From NCBI RefSeq assembly GCF_934330165.1, contig NZ_CAKRGI010000024.1, positions 1 to 35,712 of the forward strand: a stretch of 35,712 bases of DNA. The letters run 5' to 3'. The notes below the pieces were generated by a model, which worked only from the letters and a program-made list of their open reading frames with translations, did not search any database and had not been told where the DNA came from. Position 1 is the stretch's first letter; every line of letters starts with the position of its first letter. Source of the stretch: an uncultured Mediterraneibacter sp. GTDB taxonomy: Bacteria > Bacillota > Clostridia > Lachnospirales > Lachnospiraceae. Below are positions 14,326 through 23,237 of this stretch, piece by piece. The position numbers were made by a program, and so were the translations under genes.

Positions 14326-16164
14326 ATGTGTGGAATAGTTGGATATGTGGGAACAGAACAGGCGGCACCGGTTTTGCTTGCAGGATTGTCGAAGTTGGAA
14401 TACCGTGGATATGACTCTGCGGGAATTGCCATTCGCAATGAGGATACAGGAGATATAGCTGTAGTCAAAGCAAAGGGCCGCCTGAAAATTTTATCTGAGA
14501 AGACGAATGGTGGTCATGCAGTAGCGGGAACGTGTGGTATCGGTCATACGCGCTGGGCAACCCATGGTGAGCCGTCGGAAAATAATGCACATCCGCATTG
14601 CACAGATGACAAGTCAGTGGTGCTTGTTCATAACGGTATTATTGAAAATTATCAGGAATTAAAAGATAAGCTGATCAAGTCGGGATATGCATTTTATTCC
14701 CAGACTGATACGGAGATTGCAGTGAAGCTGGTTGATTATTATTATAGGAAGACAGGCACTCCGCTGGAGGCAATTTCCAGAGCAATGCTGCGTATCAGGG
14801 GTTCTTATGCATTTGGGATCATGTTCCACGATTATCCGGGCAAGATGTACGCTGCAAGAAAGGACAGTCCGCTGATTATTGGAAAGAGTCAGACCGGATG
14901 TTTGATCGCGTCCGACGTGCCTGCGATTCTTGATAAGACCAGAAATGTATATTATATCGGAAACCATGAAATTGCTGAGCTTTCACAGGATGAGATCCAT
15001 TTTTATAATATTGACAGAGAAGAGATCCAGAAGGAGCAGGTTGAGATCAAGTGGGATGCTGAGTCTGCTGAGAAGGGCGGATATGAGCATTTCATGCTGA
15101 AAGAGATCCATGAACAGCCGCGGGCAGTACGTGATACGATCGGTGCTTATGTTAAGGACGGAAAGATCGATCTTTCCGAGACGGGACTTACAGATGAAAA
15201 GCTGCAGGAGATAGAACGGATCTATATTGTTGCATGTGGTTCTGCCTATCATGTTGGAATGGTAGGAAAGTATGTGATCGAGGAACTGGCAGATATTCCG
15301 GTGGAAGTTGATCTTGCATCCGAGTTCCGTTACCGGAATCCGAAGCTTGTGAAAAATTCGCTGGTTGTGATCGTTTCTCAGTCCGGTGAGACAGCAGATA
15401 GTCTTGCTGCACTTCGTCTTGCAAAAGAACGCAAGATTCCTGTGCTTGGTATCGTGAACGTAGTTGGATCCAGTATTGCGAGGGAGAGCGATTATATTCT
15501 TTATACTTATGCAGGACCGGAGATTTCGGTTGCCACGACAAAGGCATACAGTACCCAGCTGATCGCAATGTATCTGCTGGCCATTCAGGCAGCAAAGGTG
15601 AATTGTGTGATTCCGGATGAGTGCTATGAAGCACTGATCGAGGAGATGGGGACACTTCCGGAAAAGATCCAGAAGACGCTGGATGATAAGGAGCGTATCC
15701 AGTGGTTTGCGAGCAAGTATGCAAATGCAAAGGATGTCTTCTTTATTGGAAGAGGGATCGATTATGCGATCAGTATGGAAGGCAGCCTGAAGATGAAGGA
15801 GATCAGCTATATTCATTCGGAGGCTTATGCGGCAGGAGAACTGAAGCATGGAACCATCAGTCTGATCGAAGATGGTATCCTGGTCGTTGGTGTTGCAACG
15901 CAGGCAGATCTTTTTGAAAAGACGATCAGTAATATGGTAGAGGTGAAGAGCCGTGGAGCTTACCTGATGGGACTGACGACTTATGGCAATTATAATATTG
16001 AGGATACGGCAGATTTTGCAGTCTATGTACCGCAGACGGAGTCTTTCTTTGCAACCAGTCTTGCGATCGTACCGCTGCAGTTGATGGGATATTATGTCAG
16101 TGTAGCAAAGGGACTGGATGTGGATAAGCCGAGGAATCTTGCAAAGTCTGTTACGGTTGAATAA
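14326..16164 (+). CDS. glmS: Glutamine-fructose-6-phosphate aminotransferase (isomerizing)
   Basis: The 612-aa protein is the usual length of GlmS. It begins MCGIVGYVG with the N-terminal nucleophile Cys, followed by LEYRGYDSAGIA, GIGHTRWATHG and HNGIIENY in the glutaminase domain. Two SIS domains follow, with ACGSAYHVG, SQSGETADS, FIGRGIDY and SYIHSEAYAAGELKHG. The C-terminus ends KPRNLAKSVTVE, as expected. It makes glucosamine-6-phosphate for peptidoglycan and amino-sugar polymers, which fits the adjacent cell-surface cluster. The start follows an AGAGGAGG site. The 150-base leader carries no recognisable glmS ribozyme, unlike many Firmicutes glmS genes, so control must be by another route. 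It is monocistronic, with terminators on both sides. Confidence 0.97.
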   Translation: MCGIVGYVGTEQAAPVLLAGLSKLEYRGYDSAGIAIRNEDTGDIAVVKAKGRLKILSEKTNGGHAVAGTCGIGHTRWATHGEPSENNAHPHCTDDKSVVLVHNGIIENYQELKDKLIKSGYAFYSQTDTEIAVKLVDYYYRKTGTPLEAISRAMLRIRGSYAFGIMFHDYPGKMYAARKDSPLIIGKSQTGCLIASDVPAILDKTRNVYYIGNHEIAELSQDEIHFYNIDREEIQKEQVEIKWDAESAEKGGYEHFMLKEIHEQPRAVRDTIGAYVKDGKIDLSETGLTDEKLQEIERIYIVACGSAYHVGMVGKYVIEELADIPVEVDLASEFRYRNPKLVKNSLVVIVSQSGETADSLAALRLAKERKIPVLGIVNVVGSSIARESDYILYTYAGPEISVATTKAYSTQLIAMYLLAIQAAKVNCVIPDECYEALIEEMGTLPEKIQKTLDDKERIQWFASKYANAKDVFFIGRGIDYAISMEGSLKMKEISYIHSEAYAAGELKHGTISLIEDGILVVGVATQADLFEKTISNMVEVKSRGAYLMGLTTYGNYNIEDTADFAVYVPQTESFFATSLAIVPLQLMGYYVSVAKGLDVDKPRNLAKSVTVE

Positions 16165-16195
16165 AAGCTTTTAGAGAGAACCGGGGGAAATAGAG

Positions 16196-16231
16196 ACCGC
16201 AGTTGTGAAAATTACACAACTGCGGTTTTTT
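16196..16231 (+). terminator. glmS terminator
   Basis: ACCGCAGTTGTG (16196-16207) and CACAACTGCGGT (16215-16226) form a perfect 12-bp stem with a 7-base loop, followed by six T residues (16226-16231). This is a canonical intrinsic terminator. Confidence 0.93.
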
Positions 16232-16241
16232 GCTGTCATGC

Positions 16242-16296
16242 TTTACGCAGATTTAACAATCGCCCGATTTTACATTTAACAATAGTCTTTTATCAT
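16242..16296 (+). promoter_or_regulatory. Candidate Pho box and promoter of pstS
   Basis: TTTACG (16242-16247) and TTAACA (16253-16258) start 11 bases apart, the spacing of PhoP/PhoB repeats in Firmicutes. TTTACA (16269-16274) and TTAACA (16276-16281) follow, the last 23 bases after the first TTAACA. TATCAT (16291-16296) could be the -10 box. There is no good -35 box, as expected for an activator-dependent promoter. The operon encodes the matching PhoP/PhoR pair. The half-site phasing is not perfect. Confidence 0.5.
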
Positions 16297-16391
16297 AAAT
16301 ATCGTGGTCAGGGGGGAAATGAAAAAGTCCTCAAAGACCAGAAAAGAGATTGGGACAAAAAGAGTCCGATATGAAAAAGGAGATTTTAAAA

Positions 16392-17315
16392 ATGAAAATG
16401 AAAAAATTTGCCGCAGCGGTAATGATGGTAAGTATGGTAGCAGTAACAGCAGTTGGATGTGGAAGCAACAGCGGTACAGATACAACGGGTGCAGATGAAA
16501 AGCAGTCAGATGCAGGTTCCGACTGGGATGAGACAAGCGATGTTACGATCGTTTCCCGTGAGGATGGTTCAGGTACAAGAGGAGCCTTCATTGAGCTGTT
16601 CGGAATTGAAGAGAAGCAGGATGACGGAACAAAGGTTGACATGACAACAACAGATGCACAGATCACAAATAATACTTCGGTTATGCTGACCACTGTTGCA
16701 GACAATGAATATGCGATCGGGTATGTGTCACTTGGTTCTCTGAGTGACAGTGTAAAAGCACTGAAGATTGACGGAGCAGAAGCAACTGCAGAGAATATCG
16801 AGAACGGTTCTTACAAAGTATCCAGACCGTTTAACATTGCAGTAAAGAAAGATCTTAATAACGAGGTCGCAAAAGACTTTATAAGCTTTATCATGAGTAC
16901 TGAAGGACAGAAAGTTGTAGCAGATGAGAAGTATATTGCTGTTGCAGATGTAAAGGATTATGCAGGAACAAAGCCTTCAGGAAGCTGTGTAGTAGGTGGT
17001 TCTTCTTCTGTATCCCCGCTGATGGAAAAACTGATCGAGGCTTACAAAGCGGTTAACCCGAATGCAAGTATCGAGCTTCAGACCTCAGATTCTACAACAG
17101 GAATGACATCCACGATCGAGGGAAGCTATGATATTGGTATGGCATCCAGAGAGTTGAAAGATGATGAGGCAGCAAAACTTGAGCCTACTGTAATTGCTAC
17201 AGACGGAATTGCAGTGATCGTAAATAATGCAAACCCGACAGATGAGCTGTCAGCCGATCAGGTAAAAGATATTTATGTCGGAAATGTATCTACATGGGAT
17301 GAACTCACAAAATAG
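16392..17315 (+). CDS. pstS: Phosphate ABC transporter substrate-binding lipoprotein, circularly permuted
   Basis: I chose the ATG at 16392 (307 aa), 8 bases after AAAGGAGA; upstream in-frame starts lack this site. The lipoprotein signal ends VTAVGC (Cys23). The domain order is unusual. The REDGSGTR phosphate loop (56-63) and the lobe that normally forms the second half of PstS come first (about 50-190), followed by a linker YAGTKPSGSCVV. The segment normally at the N-terminus comes last: GGSSSVSPLMEKL (202-214), TSDSTTGM, YDIGMASRELKD (D247), ATDGIAVIVN and DIYVGNVSTWDELTK. Residues equivalent to the known phosphate ligands (Ser/Gly/Thr loops, Arg56, Asp247) all seem to be present, so it should still bind phosphate. 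It is followed by pstC after 52 bases. Confidence 0.92.
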   Translation: MKMKKFAAAVMMVSMVAVTAVGCGSNSGTDTTGADEKQSDAGSDWDETSDVTIVSREDGSGTRGAFIELFGIEEKQDDGTKVDMTTTDAQITNNTSVMLTTVADNEYAIGYVSLGSLSDSVKALKIDGAEATAENIENGSYKVSRPFNIAVKKDLNNEVAKDFISFIMSTEGQKVVADEKYIAVADVKDYAGTKPSGSCVVGGSSSVSPLMEKLIEAYKAVNPNASIELQTSDSTTGMTSTIEGSYDIGMASRELKDDEAAKLEPTVIATDGIAVIVNNANPTDELSADQVKDIYVGNVSTWDELTK

Positions 17316-17367
17316 TTGACAACGAAAGTAATTTGACATGATCTTGACAGATTAAGAGGAAAAAAGA

Positions 17368-18261
17368 ATGAAATCAAAAGCAGTGACTGAGAAGGTCATG
17401 CAGGGAGTCTTCTTTATTGCCGCCTGTACTTCGGTGCTGGCGGTAGCTCTTATTTGCATCTTTCTTTTTGCAAATGGAATCCCTGCGATCAGAGAAATTG
17501 GATTTGTAAAATTTATCACCGGAGATATCTGGCGTCCGGGAAATGAGCTGTTCGGAATTTTTCCAATGATCATCGGAAGTATTTACGTGACAGCCGGAGC
17601 GATTCTTTTTGGAGTTCCGATCGGAATCCTCACTTCAGTATTTATGGCTATGTATTGCCCTGAGAAAATTTATAAACCGCTGAAAACGGCAACAGAACTG
17701 CTGGCAGGAATCCCATCTGTTGTCTACGGTTTCTTTGGACTTGTTGTGGTTGTTCCGATCATCCGTGATCTGGGAAAATGGATGAAAATGATGGGGATGG
17801 TTCAGAAGTCAGGAGATGGAAAAGGCGTACTGACGACTTCGATCATTCTTGGAATGATGATCCTTCCGACGATCATCGGAACGACAGAAAGTGCATTGAG
17901 AGCTGTACCGGGACAGTATTATGAAGGGGCACTGGCTCTTGGTGCAACGCATGAGAGAAGTATTTTTACCGTGATCATCCCGGCTGCAAAATCGGGTGTG
18001 ATCGCAGGGATTGTGCTGGGGATCGGGCGTGCGATCGGAGAGACGATGGCAGTGATTATGATCGTCGGAAACCAGCCAAGGCTTGTATCCAATATGCTTT
18101 TGGGAATGCGTACGCTGACTGGAAATATTGTCATTGAAATGGGATATGCAACCGGATTGCACAGAGAGGCACTGATCGCTACCGGGGTTGTCTTATTTGT
18201 ATTTATCCTGATCATTAACTTTAGTGTGGCATTGTTGAAGAGGAGGGGTGAAAATGAATGA
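17368..18261 (+). CDS. pstC: Phosphate ABC transporter permease PstC
   Basis: The 297-aa protein has about six membrane helices. It has the PstC layout: an N-terminal helix (VFFIAACTSVLAVALICIFL), FVKFITGDIWRPGNELFGIFP, GSIYVTAGAILFGVPIGI, LLAGIPSVVYGFFGLVVVVP, and the cytoplasmic coupling loop EGALALGATHERSIFTVIIP that contacts the ATPase. RAIGETMAVIMIVGN follows. It forms the channel with PstA for ATP-driven phosphate import. The start follows AGAGGAAAAA. It overlaps the pstA start by a few bases, consistent with coupled translation of the two permeases. Confidence 0.95.
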   Translation: MKSKAVTEKVMQGVFFIAACTSVLAVALICIFLFANGIPAIREIGFVKFITGDIWRPGNELFGIFPMIIGSIYVTAGAILFGVPIGILTSVFMAMYCPEKIYKPLKTATELLAGIPSVVYGFFGLVVVVPIIRDLGKWMKMMGMVQKSGDGKGVLTTSIILGMMILPTIIGTTESALRAVPGQYYEGALALGATHERSIFTVIIPAAKSGVIAGIVLGIGRAIGETMAVIMIVGNQPRLVSNMLLGMRTLTGNIVIEMGYATGLHREALIATGVVLFVFILIINFSVALLKRRGENE

Positions 18262-19126
18262 GAATGCTGTGAATCATCTGTCGGCACGCGACAAGATGCA
18301 CTCATACCTGAAGCATCCGGGATCGCTGGTCTTAATGCTTCTGGTCATGCTGGCAGCCCTGATCACATTTGCAGTACTGATCTTTCTGCTTATATATATT
18401 TTGGTTAATGGCCTGCCATATATTAAGCCGTCCCTGTTTTCGTTACATTATACATCGGAGAACGCTTCGGTGATTCCGGCTCTGGTCAATACGGTTGTGA
18501 TGACGTTGCTTTCCCTGCTCATTGCGGTTCCTTTCGGAATCTTTTCGGCAATTTTTCTGGTGGAATATGCGGGCAGAGGAAATAAATTTATTGACGTGAT
18601 CCGTCTGACAACGGAAACTCTGTCAGGAATCCCGTCGATCGTATATGGTCTGTTCGGCATGCTGTTCTTTGTAAATGCACTGCACTGGGGATTTTCCCTT
18701 CTGGCAGGAGCCTTTACCTTATCCATTATGATCCTTCCATTGATCATGAGGACAACGGAAGAAGCTTTAAAATCGGTTCCTGACTCATACAGGGAAGGGA
18801 GCTTTGGACTGGGAGCAGGGAAGCTGCGGACGGTATTTAAGATTGTGCTTCCAAGTGCGATCCCGGGAATCCTTGCAGGTGTTATTCTTGCGATCGGAAG
18901 AATTGTAGGAGAAACGGCAGCCCTGATCTATACGGCAGGAACGGTGGCACAGATTCCGAAGAATGCATTTGGATCAGGACGTACTCTGGCGGTGCATATG
19001 TATATGCTTTCCAGTGAAGGTCTTTATATGAACCAGGCATATGCAACAGCAGTGATCCTGCTGATCCTTGTTGTAGTGATCAACACATTGTCAGGGATGA
19101 TCGCAAAGCGGCTGACGAAGAAATAG
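18254..19126 (+). CDS. pstA: Phosphate ABC transporter permease PstA
   Basis: The 290-aa protein is read from ATG 18254, 5 bases after AGGAGGGG; a GTG at 18248 lies inside that site and is less likely. About six helices are visible. PstA features are [50 protein letters not shown], the coupling loop [36 protein letters not shown], and the C-terminal HMYMLSSEG. It pairs with PstC. The 8-base overlap with the end of pstC and the 13-base gap to pstB place it firmly within the operon. Confidence 0.95.
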   Translation: MNENAVNHLSARDKMHSYLKHPGSLVLMLLVMLAALITFAVLIFLLIYILVNGLPYIKPSLFSLHYTSENASVIPALVNTVVMTLLSLLIAVPFGIFSAIFLVEYAGRGNKFIDVIRLTTETLSGIPSIVYGLFGMLFFVNALHWGFSLLAGAFTLSIMILPLIMRTTEEALKSVPDSYREGSFGLGAGKLRTVFKIVLPSAIPGILAGVILAIGRIVGETAALIYTAGTVAQIPKNAFGSGRTLAVHMYMLSSEGLYMNQAYATAVILLILVVVINTLSGMIAKRLTKK

Positions 19127-19139
19127 AGAGGAAAAAAGA

Positions 19140-19889
19140 ATGTCGAAGTTAAGTATCAAAAATTTAGATTTATATTATGGTGATTTTAAAGCTCTCAAGA
19201 ATATTAATCTTGAAATTGAAGCGAATAAGATCACTGCTTTTATCGGACCTAGCGGATGTGGTAAATCTACATTGTTAAAGTCGATCAACCGTATGAATGA
19301 TCTGGTTGAAGGATGCCGGATCGATGGTGAGATCCTTCTGGATGGAAAAAATATCTTCAAAGGTATGGATGTCAATCTGCTCAGAAAAAGAGTCGGAATG
19401 GTTTTTCAGAAGCCGAATCCATTTCCGATGAGTATTTATGATAATATTGCCTATGGTCCAAGGACGCATGGAATCCGTTCGAAAGCGAAGCTGGATGATA
19501 TTGTAGAAAAGTCATTGAGAAATGCAGCAATCTGGGAAGAATGTAAGGATCGTCTGAAAAAGAGTGCATTGGGAATGTCGGGAGGACAGCAGCAGAGACT
19601 GTGTATCGCCCGTGCATTGGCGGTGGAACCGGAAGTGCTGCTGATGGATGAACCGACATCAGCACTGGATCCGATTTCTACATCCAAGATCGAAGACCTT
19701 GCGATGGAGCTGAAAAAAGATTATACTATTGTCATGGTTACGCACAATATGCAGCAGGCAGTACGTATCTCTGACAATACCGCCTTTTTCCTTTTAGGAG
19801 AGGTGATCGAATATAATAATACGGAGACTTTATTCTCCGTTCCGGCGAATAAAAAGACAGAGGATTATATTACAGGGAGGTTCGGTTAA
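19140..19889 (+). CDS. pstB: Phosphate ABC transporter ATP-binding protein
   Basis: The 249-aa protein has every ABC ATPase element: Walker [10 protein letters not shown] (about 37-45), Q-loop [19 protein letters not shown] (typical of PstB), signature [15 protein letters not shown], Walker [13 protein letters not shown] and switch VTHNMQQA. The C-terminal [21 protein letters not shown] is also family-typical. It drives phosphate import by PstC/PstA. The start follows GAGAGGAAAAAAG, and phoU begins 3 bases after its stop. Confidence 0.97.
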   Translation: MSKLSIKNLDLYYGDFKALKNINLEIEANKITAFIGPSGCGKSTLLKSINRMNDLVEGCRIDGEILLDGKNIFKGMDVNLLRKRVGMVFQKPNPFPMSIYDNIAYGPRTHGIRSKAKLDDIVEKSLRNAAIWEECKDRLKKSALGMSGGQQQRLCIARALAVEPEVLLMDEPTSALDPISTSKIEDLAMELKKDYTIVMVTHNMQQAVRISDNTAFFLLGEVIEYNNTETLFSVPANKKTEDYITGRFG

Positions 19890-19892
19890 ATT

Positions 19893-20561
19893 ATGCGTAA
19901 CAGATTTGATCAGCAGCTGCATCATCTGGATGAACAGCTTACCCATATGGGGGAATTATGCGAGATTGCAATTTCAAAGGTAACCCGGGCACTGAAAGAA
20001 GGAAGTGTCGATCAGGCAAAGGTCGTGGTTGCAGAAGATGAAGAAATAGATCAGATGGAGAAGGAGATTGAACGTCTCTGTCTGAAGCTTCTGCTTCAGC
20101 AGCAGCCGGTAGCAAAAGACTTAAGAAGAATTTCAGCAGCACTTAAGATGATCACCGACATGGAACGTATCGGAGACCAGACTTCAGATATTGCGGAGAT
20201 CATTATCTCTGCAAAGTATGAGAATGTATCGCAGGATATTGAACTGATCGGTGCAATGGCAACCGGAGTCAGTACGATGGTACGGGACAGTGTGGTGGCA
20301 TATGTTGAAAAGGATCTGGAGCTTGCACGGAAGGTAATGGCTTCTGATGATAAGATTGATGAGTATTTTGACGAGATCCGGGATAAGATGATTGATTATA
20401 TCAAGGCAGAGCATGGGGAACAGGGAAGCAGGATCTTTGATCTGATCATGGTAACAAAATATCTTGAGAGGATTGGAGATCATGCTACGAATATTGCAGA
20501 GTGGGTAGAGTTTTCTATTACGGGAGTTCATAAGGACAGTGCTGCAATGCATGAAAGCTAA
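19893..20561 (+). CDS. phoU: Phosphate transport regulator PhoU
   Basis: The 222-aa all-helical protein has two PhoU repeats: FDQQLHHLDEQLTHMGELCE at the start, VVAEDEEIDQMEKEIERLCL, LRRISAALKMITDMERIGDQ, and in the second half VMASDDKIDEYFDEIRDKM and VTKYLERIGDHATNIAEWVE. The E..D and D..ER.GD acidic motifs bind metal clusters in known PhoU structures. It damps Pst import and passes the transporter's state to the PhoR kinase encoded two genes downstream. It is preceded by AGGGAGG and followed by phoP after 15 bases. Confidence 0.95.
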   Translation: MRNRFDQQLHHLDEQLTHMGELCEIAISKVTRALKEGSVDQAKVVVAEDEEIDQMEKEIERLCLKLLLQQQPVAKDLRRISAALKMITDMERIGDQTSDIAEIIISAKYENVSQDIELIGAMATGVSTMVRDSVVAYVEKDLELARKVMASDDKIDEYFDEIRDKMIDYIKAEHGEQGSRIFDLIMVTKYLERIGDHATNIAEWVEFSITGVHKDSAAMHES

Positions 20562-20576
20562 AGGAGAGTACGGAGA

Positions 20577-21248
20577 ATGATTTATTGCGTGGAAGACGAT
20601 GATAACATCAGAGAACTGGTGATCTATACTTTAGAGACAACCGGACTGAAGGCAAAGGGATTTGCTGATGGAAGTGCTTTTATGAAGGCTCTTGCGTTTG
20701 ATACACCAGAGCTGATCCTGCTGGATATTATGCTGCCCGGAGATGACGGAATGGTACTTCTGAAGAAGCTGAAGTCTTCTTCAAAGACGAAGGAGATTCC
20801 TGTGATCATGGTGACGGCAAAAGGCTCAGAGTATGATAAGGTGATCGGACTGGATTCGGGAGCAGATGACTATGTGACGAAGCCTTTCGGGATGATGGAG
20901 CTTGTATCCAGAATTAAGGCGGTCTTAAGAAGAAGCAGAAAGACAGAGGAAAAGTCGGAGATTGAGCTTTCGGGAGTCTGCATGAATATCAAAAAGCATG
21001 AAGTTACAGTGGATGGGAAAGCAGTGGCGTTGACTTTGAAGGAGTTTGAACTGCTCGAAAAGCTGATGGTGAACAAAGGGATCGTACTGACGCGCGATCA
21101 GCTCCTTATGGAGATCTGGGGATATGACTTTGACGGTGAGACAAGAACAGTAGATGTGCATGTGCGTACGCTCCGGCAGAAGCTGGGCGAAAAGGGAGAT
21201 ATGATCCAGACAGTACGTGGAGTAGGATACCGTGTGGGAGGAGAATAA
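20577..21248 (+). CDS. phoP: PhoP/PhoB-type response regulator
   Basis: The 223-aa protein is an OmpR-family regulator. The receiver domain (1-120) has the acidic pocket CVEDDDN, phosphorylation site D50 in LILLDIMLPGDDG, the switch VTAKGS and K in VTKPFG. The C-terminal winged helix (about 128-222) has LTLKEFELLEKLM, GIVLTRDQLLMEIWGYD, TRTVDVHVRTLRQKLG and TVRGVGYR. Its place behind pst-phoU and before a histidine kinase identifies it as the phosphate regulator. It probably binds the TTAACA-type repeats upstream of pstS. Its stop overlaps the kinase start (TAATG). Confidence 0.93.
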   Translation: MIYCVEDDDNIRELVIYTLETTGLKAKGFADGSAFMKALAFDTPELILLDIMLPGDDGMVLLKKLKSSSKTKEIPVIMVTAKGSEYDKVIGLDSGADDYVTKPFGMMELVSRIKAVLRRSRKTEEKSEIELSGVCMNIKKHEVTVDGKAVALTLKEFELLEKLMVNKGIVLTRDQLLMEIWGYDFDGETRTVDVHVRTLRQKLGEKGDMIQTVRGVGYRVGGE

Positions 21249-22585
21249 TGAAGCAGAAGATCCAGAAAAGTATGATGCTGATCCTGCTGGCGACATTATT
21301 TCCTTTCTATGTGATCATGACAGTGATCCTGTACAACCAGAACCTTGAGATTTTGGAAAAGGAAGTGCAGCAGGAGGCAGCGTATCTCAGCAGCGGTGTA
21401 GATGTAGCCGGCGAAGACTATCTGAAAAAATTAGAACCAATGGTAAAGGCGGATGAAGACACCCGCCTTACCTTCATTTCCCATAATGGAGAGGTTCTGT
21501 ATGATTCGGACAGCAGTAAAAAGCTGGAGAACCATAAGTCACGGGCAGAAGTGAAGCAGGCTCTGGCAAATGGACAGGGAGAGGATATCCGTATGTCGGA
21601 TACGGTAGGGAAAGAGTTATACTACTGTGCGATCCGCCTGGATGACGGAAGTGTGCTGCGGCTTGCCAGACCGATGGACAGTCTGATCAGAACTGCATGG
21701 AATATTCTTCCGGTTATGCTGATCTTATCTGTGATCGGTATCGCACTGGCATTGTTCCTTGCAAACTGGCAGACGAAGCGTCTGATGGAACCGGTGATGC
21801 ATCTGGATCTGGAGCATCCGATGGAGAATGCAATCTACCCTGAGATGATACCGCTCCTTGAAGCGATCGACAGGCAGAATAAGGAGAAAGAAGCGGTCGC
21901 AAATATGCGAAAGGAATTTTCAGCGAATGTCTCCCATGAGCTGAAGACACCTCTGACTTCCATTTCCGGCTATGCAGAGATCATGATGAACGGGCTGGTA
22001 CGTGCAGAGGATATCCCGGGATTTTCAAAGAGGATCTATAAGGAAGCACGCCGGCTGATCACATTGGTAGAAGATATCATTAAGTTATCCAAGCTGGATG
22101 AGGAGTCGGTGGAACTGGAAAAAGAAGATGTAGAGCTTTATGAGCTGACCCGTGAGATCGTCAGCCGTCTTTCCCCACAGTCATCAGAGAAAAGAATTTC
22201 AGTGGCTTTGAGTGGAGAACCGGTATTCTGTCATGGGATCCGGCAGATCCTGGATGAGATGATCTATAATATTATAGAAAATGCGATCAAGTATAACCGG
22301 GACGGGGGAAGCGTTTCAGTCTGGGTTGGAAATACGCTGGATGGTCCAAAGGTCAGTGTGAGCGATACAGGCATCGGGATACCGGAGGAGCATCAGGAGC
22401 GTATCTTTGAACGCTTCTACCGGGTAGATAAGAGTCATTCCAAAGAGCGTGGCGGTACGGGACTTGGATTGTCTATCGTAAAGCACGGAGCGATCCTGCA
22501 TGGAGCGAAGGTTACCGTGAAGAGTCAACCGGGAAAGGGAACAAGGGTTGAGATCCAATTCCCGAAAGATGGGCAAAAGGAATAA
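21248..22585 (+). CDS. phoR: PhoR-type sensor histidine kinase
   Basis: The 445-aa protein has TM1 (about 9-29), an extracytoplasmic region of about 120 residues, TM2 (about 152-173) and a short cytoplasmic linker. The kinase follows: H-box FSANVSHELKTPLTS with phospho-acceptor His230, N-box IIENAIKYN, DTGIGIPEEHQERIFERFYR and GTGLGLSIVKHG. No PAS domain is visible between TM2 and the H-box, and a HAMP is not obvious, which makes it shorter than many Gram-positive PhoR proteins. It probably senses Pst/PhoU state rather than a ligand directly and phosphorylates the regulator at 20577. It is the last gene of the operon, followed by a terminator. Confidence 0.93.
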   Translation: MKQKIQKSMMLILLATLFPFYVIMTVILYNQNLEILEKEVQQEAAYLSSGVDVAGEDYLKKLEPMVKADEDTRLTFISHNGEVLYDSDSSKKLENHKSRAEVKQALANGQGEDIRMSDTVGKELYYCAIRLDDGSVLRLARPMDSLIRTAWNILPVMLILSVIGIALALFLANWQTKRLMEPVMHLDLEHPMENAIYPEMIPLLEAIDRQNKEKEAVANMRKEFSANVSHELKTPLTSISGYAEIMMNGLVRAEDIPGFSKRIYKEARRLITLVEDIIKLSKLDEESVELEKEDVELYELTREIVSRLSPQSSEKRISVALSGEPVFCHGIRQILDEMIYNIIENAIKYNRDGGSVSVWVGNTLDGPKVSVSDTGIGIPEEHQERIFERFYRVDKSHSKERGGTGLGLSIVKHGAILHGAKVTVKSQPGKGTRVEIQFPKDGQKE

Positions 22586-22674
22586 AATTTTCTCACGGTC
22601 AAAAGGAAAAGTGATAAGACTTTCTTGCGGAAAAAAGAAAATTGTAAAAGTGTAATGCGTGAAAATGGCAGAAG

Positions 22675-22706
22675 GCAGAAGTTCTTTTAACGGGCTTCTG
22701 CTTTTT
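22675..22706 (+). terminator. Terminator of the pst-pho operon
   Basis: GCAGAAG (22675-22681) and CTTCTGC (22695-22701) form a 7-bp stem followed by TTTTT. The 230-base gap between phoR and the GntR gene holds this terminator and the next promoter; no gene is seen. Confidence 0.75.
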
Positions 22707-22754
22707 ATGTATCCTGTTCTGCCGGGTCAAGTGCGGTAAAGTCTTTCTTTAGAC

Positions 22755-22783
22755 TTGATGGAAATATGAGATTGTGCTAGTAT
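22755..22783 (+). promoter_or_regulatory. Promoter of the GntR-clpC unit
   Basis: TTGATG (22755-22760) and TAGTAT (22778-22783) are 17 bases apart, with an extended TG (22775-22776) before the -10 box. The ATG is at 22816, with a GAGGAAGGGG ribosome binding site between. Confidence 0.6.
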
Positions 22784-22815
22784 AGATATAACACAACAGA
22801 GGAAGGGGAAGCGGC

Positions 22816-23184
22816 ATGATTTTAGAAATAGATTTTAACAGTGATGAAGCGATCTATATTCAGCTTTGTAACCAGATTATCATGGGGATTGCTGCCTCGG
22901 TGATACATGAAGGAGATTCACTGCCGTCAGTCAGGCAGCTTGCGGATACAGTAGGCGTGAATATGCATACGGTGAATAAAGCCTATAATGTCCTGAAGCG
23001 GGAAGGTTATATCAGTCTGGACAAGAGAAGAGGAGCGGTGATCGCACTGGATGTGGATAAACTGGAGCAGCTGGAGGAGATGCGGAGGCAGCTTCGGATC
23101 GTACTTGCCCGTGGCTGCTGCAAGAATATCTCAAGAAGAGAGGTACATGAGCTGGTAGATGAGATATTTGATGATTATGAGTGA
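22816..23184 (+). CDS. GntR-family (YtrA-type) transcriptional regulator
   Basis: The 122-aa protein is almost only a winged helix: FNSDEAIYIQLCNQIIMGIA, GDSLPSVRQLADTVGVNMHT, VNKAYNVLKREGYISLDKRRGAVI. A short helical C-terminus (EEMRRQLRIVLARGC..ISRREVHELVDEIFDD) stands in place of a ligand domain. That is the YtrA subfamily, whose members often repress a neighbouring transporter, but no transporter follows here. The next gene, 53 bases on, is clpC. It may therefore regulate clpC or itself. The spacer contains a 9-bp tandem duplication (AGTAAGTTG twice, near 23211-23228). Confidence 0.88.
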   Translation: MILEIDFNSDEAIYIQLCNQIIMGIAASVIHEGDSLPSVRQLADTVGVNMHTVNKAYNVLKREGYISLDKRRGAVIALDVDKLEQLEEMRRQLRIVLARGCCKNISRREVHELVDEIFDDYE

Positions 23185-23237
23185 TCAAGAGTAATTAAGA
23201 ATATTAAGAGTAAGTTGAGTAAGTTGAGGAGGTAAAG

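Noticed and set aside
14983..15849. Long open frame on the minus strand (288 codons) inside glmS
   Set aside because: It lies fully antisense to glmS, has a composition typical of antisense shadows (rich in Cys, His, Ile, Leu), no ribosome binding site and no recognisable motif.
16319..16498. Short plus-strand frame overlapping the start of pstS (MKKSSKTRKEIG...)
   Set aside because: Its G-run lies only 2 bases from the ATG, the frame runs through the pstS signal-peptide region in another phase, and the product is low-complexity.
23205..23232. Tandem AGTAAGTTG as a regulatory repeat before clpC
   Set aside because: It is only two units directly before the ribosome binding site; chance duplication is as likely as an operator.
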